From Zymoseptoria tritici IPO323 (lineage: Eukaryota; Ascomycota; Dothideomycetes; Mycosphaerellales; Mycosphaerellaceae), in assembly GCF_000219625.1 (NCBI RefSeq), contig NC_018215.1, positions 2,480,001 to 2,544,000 on the forward strand: a DNA stretch of 64,000 nucleotides, in the 5' to 3' direction. Below the pieces are notes generated by a model, which searched no databases, had not been told where the DNA came from, and worked only from the letters and a program-made list of their open reading frames with translations. A program made the position numbers and the translations under genes. Position 1 is the first letter of the stretch. Each line of letters starts with the position of its first letter. Positions 57,501 to 64,000 of this stretch are shown here, one piece after another.

Positions 57501-58444
57501 CTGCCACATGCACCTTGCAAGACAAGCTTTCGATATATAGACATCCCCGACGCAAGGAAAGAGAGCACGCTAAGCGGAAAGCTGCATAGGAGAAGAGGGT
57601 GTGAGAGACATAGCGGAAGAAGTCGCAGTTAGAACACTGAGGAAGTATTCTGTCTTGATTGAACGGATGCTGTGATCATCAGATCATATCGGAAGACACG
57701 ATGTCGTCTGCGGCATGTTTTGGGTTTCTCGCTCACGGTGCACGACTTGCGCTTGTTTATCGATGCCACTTCTACCAGATAGACGCGAAGCATACGGCCA
57801 CGGTCTCATCTCCTAGCGTGGAATCCTCCACTACACCCTGCCTCAAACCCACATCCCCACCCTGCCTCAAAACAACCACATCTCCACCCCTCCCTCCCAC
57901 CTACCCTGCCTCCTGCAACAATAACCTTCTCGAACGAAAACCCCACACCCAACCCGCACCAAGTTCCGTAAAAGTGTGTGGATGGGTGGAGTAGCAAAAA
58001 TGTCTCGGATGCACCGATGCGAAAAGAAAGCCCTCGGGAGCGAGGAAGCAAGGGATGAATGGAGTGTTGACTTTTCGCATGGCTGGATACGAACTCATGC
58101 ATCAATCCGTTTGGGTCTTTTGACAGGGAGGTGGGACCAGGCGTGGTGCTTGTGGTTGTTTTGATGCGGAGGGTTTGGATCGGGTGTAGAGGTGCATGGC
58201 GAGATGTGATGCCTGTGGCGGTTTCGGAGGTGGACCCGATGGGCGGAGTTGGCAAGAGGTCCGGTTTGGTATCGGAGGTTCTGGAAGGCTGCTATTTTAT
58301 TTCTTCTTCTTTTTTTGGGAAGACATGTCGGGGCTCAAGCCGTCTGGTTCGACGTTCTGCACGTGGGTCTTTAGTCCAGAATAAGTAGTTTCGGGGGGAG
58401 ATGGAAACCGTTCCAGACAGCGTCAGGCCACGCAGAGAGCGCCC
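51517..58444. other. 6.9-kb region without a supported gene, upstream of the NDT80-type gene
   Basis: Many ORFs of 60-250 codons overlap on both strands (for example 52665-53426, 54042-54704 and 56024-56776). None has a known motif, membrane pattern or splice chain that I can support. The 5' leader and control region of the vib-1-like gene probably take up part of it. Unrecognised RNA genes or fast-evolving proteins cannot be excluded. Confidence 0.45.
51636..51658. repeat. CGT trinucleotide microsatellite
   Basis: Seven perfect CGT units plus CG, just upstream of the vib-1-like start. Confidence 0.85.
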
Positions 58445-59329
58445 TCACTCATCGTAATCATCTAGCTCCTCCTCGTAGTCTTCTTCCTCTTCATCGTCCT
58501 CGTATTCATCAGCCTGCGCCTTCCCTCCGATCCTACTTTTAGCCACAACCTTCCTCGGCGCATACCCTTCAATCAACCCACCCGGCATCGCAAACAAGTC
58601 TCCCTCCATCTCCGGCGCTTTCGCCCTCCCCGTTACCTTCTTCTCTACAACCGCCTCACTCATGACTTGATTCGGCCGGAATGAAGCCGTCTTCTCTCCT
58701 CTCTCCGCCGCCAATTCCTCGTCGTCCGCAACTTTCGTCCGCCACTCGTTCACCCTCTCCGCTCTCTTCGCTCTCCTCACCAGCGGATCATCCTCCGGCG
58801 GCGCATCGTCGGCGTGAAGTTGAATGTCTGGAACTTGCTGCGGCACTCGTTCCCAAGCTGGGACTTCGCTGAGTTGCGTTCTGACATAGAGCGCTTTCTT
58901 GGCGCAATGATCGCTACACCAGTCTCCCGCGCCTTTCTTGAGTTTCCAAGCTGCGGATGCGCCGAGAGTGATGGCTCGAGGAGCTTGAGGACATAGTACG
59001 TAGCCGCATTTCGAGTCGATGCGTCGTTCTTCGATTAGGCTGTCGTAGTCGGAGGGTTGGAAGTTTTTGACTAGGGTTGTGAAGGCGAGGGCTTCGCGGG
59101 CGGTGAATGTGGAGGATGAAGGGAAGTCTAGCAAGGCGATGGTGGAGTTCAAAATGGTCGCTTCAACGTCTTTCTGATATTGGATTCGGTGGGCGTGTTT
59201 GAGAGCGAGGTCCAGGTTGCGCTTGTCTTTTTCTATTTGCGCCTTTTGTTCTTCTGTGACTTCGGGGACTTTCTTCTTGCGTGGTGGTTGTGGACGCAGT
59301 ATCGACTTGAGGGGTGTTGTTGAGGCCAT
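58445..59329 (-). CDS. RTR1: Rtr1/RPAP2-type RNA polymerase II CTD phosphatase, 294 aa
   Basis: This family removes phosphate from the C-terminal repeat domain of Rpb1 and helps import the polymerase into the nucleus. It is a single exon. Cysteines at 108 and 113 (KCGYVLCP) and 138 and 142 (WCSDHCAKKALYV) form the family's zinc site. The helical N-terminal region (LALKHAHRIQYQKDVEATIL, ALAFTTLVKNFQPSDYDSLIEERRIDSKCGY) is typical. The C-terminal half is variable and ends in a Glu/Asp-rich tail (DEYEDDEEEEDYEEELDDYDE). The length fits fungal members. It diverges from the SH3-protein gene over about 600 bp. Confidence 0.9.
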   Translation of the reverse strand: MASTTPLKSILRPQPPRKKKVPEVTEEQKAQIEKDKRNLDLALKHAHRIQYQKDVEATILNSTIALLDFPSSSTFTAREALAFTTLVKNFQPSDYDSLIEERRIDSKCGYVLCPQAPRAITLGASAAWKLKKGAGDWCSDHCAKKALYVRTQLSEVPAWERVPQQVPDIQLHADDAPPEDDPLVRRAKRAERVNEWRTKVADDEELAAERGEKTASFRPNQVMSEAVVEKKVTGRAKAPEMEGDLFAMPGGLIEGYAPRKVVAKSRIGGKAQADEYEDDEEEEDYEEELDDYDE

Positions 59330-59926
59330 ATTCCGTGATATGCTCCAGCCGTGAGGTATGTCGGAGCTAGTCGGTTATATTGATTGTCAAGCTAAGGTCA
59401 AGTCATCCAAGTCGATCAAGTGAATGTATACCTCCATGCGCCACACATACAAAGCCGAATCCGAGTCGAGTGGGCGATCCGAATGCGAGATACCGATCCG
59501 AAAGCGAGATGTCATTGTTTCAAACGTCAGCCACAGTGCCCTCATCGTCATCTCCGCCCACGTTTCGAGAACGGCCGCTCTAGTGTGTTGTGGATTCATC
59601 GTCGTTGCTTTCGCTGGTGGACTGTATCTAAATTGCGATAGACAGGCCACGCTACTGAGGACGACTTCACCTCCATCCACAGCTGTCGAAGCTCTGTTTC
59701 CCTCTGCACCATTGCCGGCTCGAGCACGACGACGTCCCGACCAACGACGAGCTCCTTGCACATTGCCCACCAGGCGGCCACGCGGTCATTGCGTCAACCT
59801 GCTTCAGAACCAGCACAGCCCACGCCGGCGCACCGCAGACGGCGACCGTGAGCTTCTAGCCGTAGCAACATCCATACGGCCTCTCCAAAACTGTCATCGA
59901 CAACGACACCTGCCCCACCGCCCGTC
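59330..59926. promoter_or_regulatory. divergent promoter region of RTR1 and the Bbc1-like gene
   Basis: This 597-bp region lies between two start codons on opposite strands. A long plus-strand ORF here overlaps the next gene's start in another frame and looks like chance. Confidence 0.4.
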
Positions 59927-62900
59927 ATGGCGTCGCTGTTCAAGGTCAAGGCGCGGTACGACTTCGAGGCGAAAGAGGAGGACGATCTGGGCTTTCCAGT
60001 CGGACAAATCATTGACGTGACCGAAGAGGTGGACGACAGCTGGCTGGAAGGGAAGTACACTGATCCCTCAGGTGCGACTCAGGCTGGCATCTTTCCGAGG
60101 GAGTTTGTTGAGAAATATGAGCCGCCAATGCCAGCACGTCCTACGCGACCTGCACGGACAAAGCCGGAAGCTGCGCCAGCTCCAGAGCCAGTCGCGGAGC
60201 CAGAGGAGCCGGCGTCCGAAGAGGATGTTGCTCCTCCAGTAGCAGTAGCATCGAAGCCGCAACCACCACCACGCGAGGCAGAAGAAGTGCGCTCGCCGAC
60301 TTCTGCCGCACAGCCAGCCCCACCTGTAAAGAGCGAACCTCCGCCAGGACCTAAACCAGTTCCCGCCGAACCAGCATCCGCAAAGAAGCCTCCTCCACCG
60401 ATCGCCGCCAAGTCCAATGCCTTTCGAGATAGGATTGCCGCGTTCAACCAGCCTGCAGCTGCACCGGTAGCACCGATAATTCCCGGTGGCGGTAAGCCAC
60501 AAGGCAACACGTTCATCAAGAAGCCTTTCGTCGCTCCTCCTCCCTCAGCGAACTCGTACGTTCCTCCTCCGAAAGTCGAAACAATCCACAAGCCGTACAT
60601 CAGAGAGGAGGATCCGGAGATCAAGAGAAGACGAGAGGAAGATCGTGCTGCAGCGGAGGCGGCTGGGTTGACGAGTGACCCGGAGCAACAACAGGAAAGC
60701 GAGGATGCTCCGAAGCCTACAACTTTGAAAGAGCGTATTGCACTTTTGCAGCAGCAACAGCTTGAACAGGCACAGCGGAGAGCAGATGGAGGTGGTGAGA
60801 AGCGGGAGAAGAAGCCTCCTGTAAAGAAGTTCTCCCAGTCATCTGAGCAAGCAGAGGCAGTGGGCGAGGCTGATGAGCTGGAGCAAGTCACGAGTCGTGA
60901 GCCTGTTGTTGCAGGGAGGCAGTCAATGGACAGACAATCTCTGGATCTCCCAAGAGAACGCCCGCGAGTGCCATCAAACCAGCTAGATGAGACTCCACTC
61001 TCTCCTGTCATCGCAGCCCCTGAACACGAGCCTGTCAGCGAGAACGACGCAGATCAGTCAGCTGCTGGCGAGACAACTGAAGACGATGCCGGTACGATTG
61101 GCCCAGATGACAGCGACGAGAGACATGCACCACTTCCACCTTCACGGGCGAACACCGCTCCAAAGCAACAAGCGGATGTTGGCGACGAGCAGGACCCCGA
61201 AGAAGGCGAAGAAGAGGAAGACGATAGCATGGACGAGGAGACTCGACGACGTCTGGAGCTGAGAGAGCGCATGGCAAAGATGAGCGGCGGCATGGGCATG
61301 GCTGGCATGTTCGGCCCACCTGGCGCGATGCCACTTCCCGGCGGAACTGCTTCGAAGAAGAAGTCAACGAAGCCAAGACAGGCCAGCGCGGAGAACGAGA
61401 CGACATCTCCACCTCCGCCTCCGCAAAGAGTTCCGATGCCGGGCTTCTCGAGAACGGAAAGCTCTGAAGCAGGCCGCAAGTCACTGGAGCGATCTGAACG
61501 AGGTTTGGAGGAAGATCAACCGATGCCTCCGCCGCGAAAATCTCTCACCGAGGAGAGAGCCGCTGCTCCGCCGGTGCCAAAAGGTAAGCAGAATCGCATC
61601 TCGTCTGCATCGAAGCGACCGCCGGCGCGCAATGTCAAGTTCGACTCTGGTCACCACACTCACGGCCTGCCGCTGTCTTCGGCGGATGGCTATGTGGATG
61701 TGCCAGCAAGTTTGGAGAAGAGCTTCAGGCCGCAAGACAAGATGCAACGTGATAGAGTGTCCTCGATATTTTTATTGCAAAACTCGTGCGCTAACATTGA
61801 CATAGGCTCTCGACCGTCACTCGATGCGAGTGTGCCTCCTCCCATCCCTGGCAGTGGTCTGCCAACACCGCGAGCGACTGCGCCCGATGCTCGTCCGGTT
61901 CCGCCTCCTCCAGCTGCCCCTATGTCACCCGGACCTGGATACCAATCGGACGACGAGATGTCAATCAACCCACAGCGAGAGTCGATGGGATCCCCGGATG
62001 TTCTGACTCCTGGTCCACCAACTCGCGCAAGCACCGGAATGGCGCCGCCAGTGCCCGGATCAGCGACCGATAACAAGTCATACTTCAGCAATGAGCCTCA
62101 ATCAGCAATATCAGATCGGAGAGCTAGTCGTGCTCCGCCGCCAGTTCCGCAGAGCCCGTTGACATCGCCACGCCCGCCACCTCCGCCGCGACCAGCCAAT
62201 GCCGGTCGTTCAGCAGTACCTGCATATACTGACGATTCTGAAGGTCGTGGCGAAAGCGAATACGAGGGAGATTACGATACTGACATTGCATCTGGTGTGA
62301 AGCACAAGGACGCATTGAAGTCTCAGCACGTACGCGACATCAGTCTTGACGACAGCACAACAGCCGAAAACAGCCCGGTTCAGCCTCCACTACCTCCACA
62401 AACCAGTGCGCCCAGAGCAGTGCCGCCGCCTCCTCCTCAGCTCCCAACCAGGACACGACAATCCACCGACCTGCCTCGAGCCCCGCCGCCTTTGCCTCCT
62501 GGATCGCAACAAAGCTCCGCCGACCAGGATGACGATTACGACCCGTTCCGCTACGAGAATCGCCGAGGTCCACCACCGCCTGCCCCTGTTGCCGTGCCCG
62601 TCGCTGCTCCGTCATTACCACCACCTGTTCCGAGTAGAGAAACTGACGAAGGACAAGATAGCTCAGCAGATGAGATGTACTCAACCACTCCACCTCGTCG
62701 TTCAGTAGAGCGCCCGCCTCCACCTCCTCCACAAGAGCGTGCGGTTCCTGCGCCACCACCTGCCCAAGCTCCACCTCCGCAGCCAGCTCCACCACCACAG
62801 CGTGCGGCACCGAGAGAGTCCCTAGACATTCGCCGATCAGATACTACAGGTCGACGATCGATGGAATCAAGACCTGCCGAGGGCAATGGGCAGATCGCTG

Positions 62901-63682
62901 CTGATGTGCCTCTTCCGAGTGACACTCAATGGTGGACAGCGTCGCAACCACTCCCACCTGCACTTCAACCTCGCAATGGTGTTGATATCCTCTCCGAATG
63001 CGAAGAGTCTACAACCTCGAAACGCGGCGGCATCACCTACATCTCCAAGGACATCTACGTCCTCTACATGGACTATAGTCAAACCATCATCACCGCACGC
63101 TTCGACTCCAAGAACCCGGCCGATATCAACCTCGAACAACGCCACCTCGCACCACCACCCAAACTCCGCCAAGACCAACTCGAGGGCTACTGGCAACGCT
63201 TCGGCCGCTCCATCGCCGAATCCGCCTCCTCTCTCGGCAACACCCGCAAAGACTCCAACGTCGGCGACGGCACATCTTTCGTCCTCGTCTCCACCCTCAT
63301 CGCCGCACATCCCAAAGCCCTGCAACCCGTCGGTACCCGCGCCTACGGCTCCATCATCTACGCCAACCTCGCCAACGCGTCCACCCTCCAGTACGACGAG
63401 ATCCGCGCGGGAGACATTGTCACGTTGCGCAATGCGCGATTTGAGGGCACGCATGGCGCGATGAAGCATAAATACAAAGCGGACTACGGACCGCAACACG
63501 TTGCGATTGTAGAGGAGTGGGATGGCACGAAGAGGGCGATTAAAGGCTGGGAACAGGGGAGGGATGGGAAGAAGGGTGGAGTGAGGAGTGAGAAATTTCG
63601 ACTTGGGGATCTGAAGAGTGGGGAGGTGAGGGTTTGGAGAGTTGTGGGGAGGGATTGGGTGGAGTGGGAGACGGAGAATTGA
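59927..63682 (+). CDS. BBC1: Bbc1-like SH3 protein of actin patches, about 1,232 aa
   Basis: Yeast Bbc1 binds Las17/WASP and type I myosins at cortical actin patches and limits endocytic actin assembly. Residues about 1-65 form an SH3 domain (ARYDFEAKEEDDLGF, WLEGKY, GIFPREFVEKYE). The next 950 residues are Pro-rich and low-complexity, with many PPPPP-type ligands for SH3 or profilin and a coiled-coil-prone stretch near 390-430. The last 180 residues form the folded C-terminal domain of the Bbc1/Aim3 type (DTQWWTASQPLPPALQPRNG, KRGGITYISKDIYVLYMDYS, YGPQHVAIVEEWDGTKRAIKGWEQGRDG). The ORF is open throughout. A 57-nt in-frame intron at 61749-61805 (GTGATA, GCTAAC branch, ACATAG) is nevertheless likely, and I count it as removed. 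Without it the length is 1,251. Confidence 0.9.
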   Translation: MASLFKVKARYDFEAKEEDDLGFPVGQIIDVTEEVDDSWLEGKYTDPSGATQAGIFPREFVEKYEPPMPARPTRPARTKPEAAPAPEPVAEPEEPASEEDVAPPVAVASKPQPPPREAEEVRSPTSAAQPAPPVKSEPPPGPKPVPAEPASAKKPPPPIAAKSNAFRDRIAAFNQPAAAPVAPIIPGGGKPQGNTFIKKPFVAPPPSANSYVPPPKVETIHKPYIREEDPEIKRRREEDRAAAEAAGLTSDPEQQQESEDAPKPTTLKERIALLQQQQLEQAQRRADGGGEKREKKPPVKKFSQSSEQAEAVGEADELEQVTSREPVVAGRQSMDRQSLDLPRERPRVPSNQLDETPLSPVIAAPEHEPVSENDADQSAAGETTEDDAGTIGPDDSDERHAPLPPSRANTAPKQQADVGDEQDPEEGEEEEDDSMDEETRRRLELRERMAKMSGGMGMAGMFGPPGAMPLPGGTASKKKSTKPRQASAENETTSPPPPPQRVPMPGFSRTESSEAGRKSLERSERGLEEDQPMPPPRKSLTEERAAAPPVPKGKQNRISSASKRPPARNVKFDSGHHTHGLPLSSADGYVDVPASLEKSFRPQDKMQRDRVSSIFLLQNSCANIDIGSRPSLDASVPPPIPGSGLPTPRATAPDARPVPPPPAAPMSPGPGYQSDDEMSINPQRESMGSPDVLTPGPPTRASTGMAPPVPGSATDNKSYFSNEPQSAISDRRASRAPPPVPQSPLTSPRPPPPPRPANAGRSAVPAYTDDSEGRGESEYEGDYDTDIASGVKHKDALKSQHVRDISLDDSTTAENSPVQPPLPPQTSAPRAVPPPPPQLPTRTRQSTDLPRAPPPLPPGSQQSSADQDDDYDPFRYENRRGPPPPAPVAVPVAAPSLPPPVPSRETDEGQDSSADEMYSTTPPRRSVERPPPPPPQERAVPAPPPAQAPPPQPAPPPQRAAPRESLDIRRSDTTGRRSMESRPAEGNGQIAADVPLPSDTQWWTASQPLPPALQPRNGVDILSECEESTTSKRGGITYISKDIYVLYMDYSQTIITARFDSKNPADINLEQRHLAPPPKLRQDQLEGYWQRFGRSIAESASSLGNTRKDSNVGDGTSFVLVSTLIAAHPKALQPVGTRAYGSIIYANLANASTLQYDEIRAGDIVTLRNARFEGTHGAMKHKYKADYGPQHVAIVEEWDGTKRAIKGWEQGRDGKKGGVRSEKFRLGDLKSGEVRVWRVVGRDWVEWETEN

Positions 63683-64000
63683 GCAGATCTTGAAGTGGGA
63701 GGGTAGAATAGAGGAGTGTTTTGGTGCATGGGGACCAAAAGTTAGGACGTAGGAAGAGGTGATGACGTTGATGGCGGGAGAGGAACTGATGGCTTTGCTT
63801 GTGAGCCGTTGGTCGATGAGGTGGTGTTGTTACTGCGTGTATACGATTTTTCGAACCCGCTTCGTTGCTTGCAATGTGTGTAATGGACAACTTTGTGGAT
63901 AACTCAGGTCGCTGGCTTGCGATTGACTGCTCGAGAACAAGAGTAGGGCGCCTCGGTGTGCTGTGCTATTCCATGCTGGGGTTTCTATTCTATCCCGTAC
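63683..64000. other. 3' flank of the Bbc1-like gene
   Basis: No feature is supported in the last 318 bases. Confidence 0.4.

Noticed and set aside
1..64000. CRISPR arrays, rRNA genes, tRNA genes, bacterial operons.
   Set aside because: None was seen; introns and gene families are those of a filamentous ascomycete. Short tRNA genes could be missed by eye.

Overview
The window looks like a chromosome piece from a filamentous ascomycete (Pezizomycotina), most likely a Dothideomycete. The reasons are: dense genes with short introns (mostly 47-80 nt, GTRNGT donors, YAG acceptors, CTAAC-like branch sites); ascomycete gene families such as a VIB-1/XprG-type NDT80 factor, an Rlm1-type MADS factor, a Bbc1-type SH3 protein, dynamitin and a fungal rhodopsin-like membrane protein; and a retrotransposon carrying a mutation pattern typical of repeat-induced point mutation (RIP). 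The placement is inference; no rRNA or other marker gene is present.

Layout. 0-10 kb: a large NAM7/UPF1-like helicase that runs off the left edge, a divergent coiled-coil protein, a zinc alcohol dehydrogenase, a 66-aa membrane protein, and two unrecognised proteins sharing a divergent promoter. 10-13.8 kb: mostly gene-free, with an 89-bp minisatellite and one interrupted small acidic gene. 13.8-20.1 kb: an alpha/beta hydrolase with an SCP2-like N-terminus, a divergent succinate-semialdehyde dehydrogenase, and a rhodopsin-like membrane protein. 21.36-29.60 kb: a complete 8.25-kb Ty1/copia LTR retrotransposon on the minus strand, with 238-bp LTRs, a GAATG target-site duplication, a one-frame gag-pol and a further ORF of about 795 codons downstream of pol. 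30-38.5 kb: an amino-acid/GABA-type permease, a penta-EF-hand protein, dynamitin and an Rlm1-like MADS factor. 40.4-43.9 kb: a second NAM7/UPF1-like helicase, paralogous to the one at the left edge. 44.5-46.3 kb: a degenerate array of GGGTTCGG-containing repeats. 46.4-51.5 kb: SRP receptor beta and a VIB-1/XprG-like factor with two unusually long 5' introns. 51.5-58.4 kb: no gene that I can support. 58.4-63.7 kb: an Rtr1-like CTD phosphatase and a divergent Bbc1-like SH3 protein.

Most genes are ordinary housekeeping or regulatory genes with no operon-like logic. The semialdehyde dehydrogenase and the permease could act together in GABA use, but they lie 12 kb apart with the transposon between them. 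The most unusual items are the extra ORF of the copia element with its duplicated polypurine-tract motif, the RIP pattern that accounts for every LTR difference, the GGGTTCGG repeat family with an outlying copy 26 kb away, and the pair of divergent helicase paralogues. Exon coordinates were worked out by hand from splice signals, reading frame and family conservation; none is backed by transcript data.
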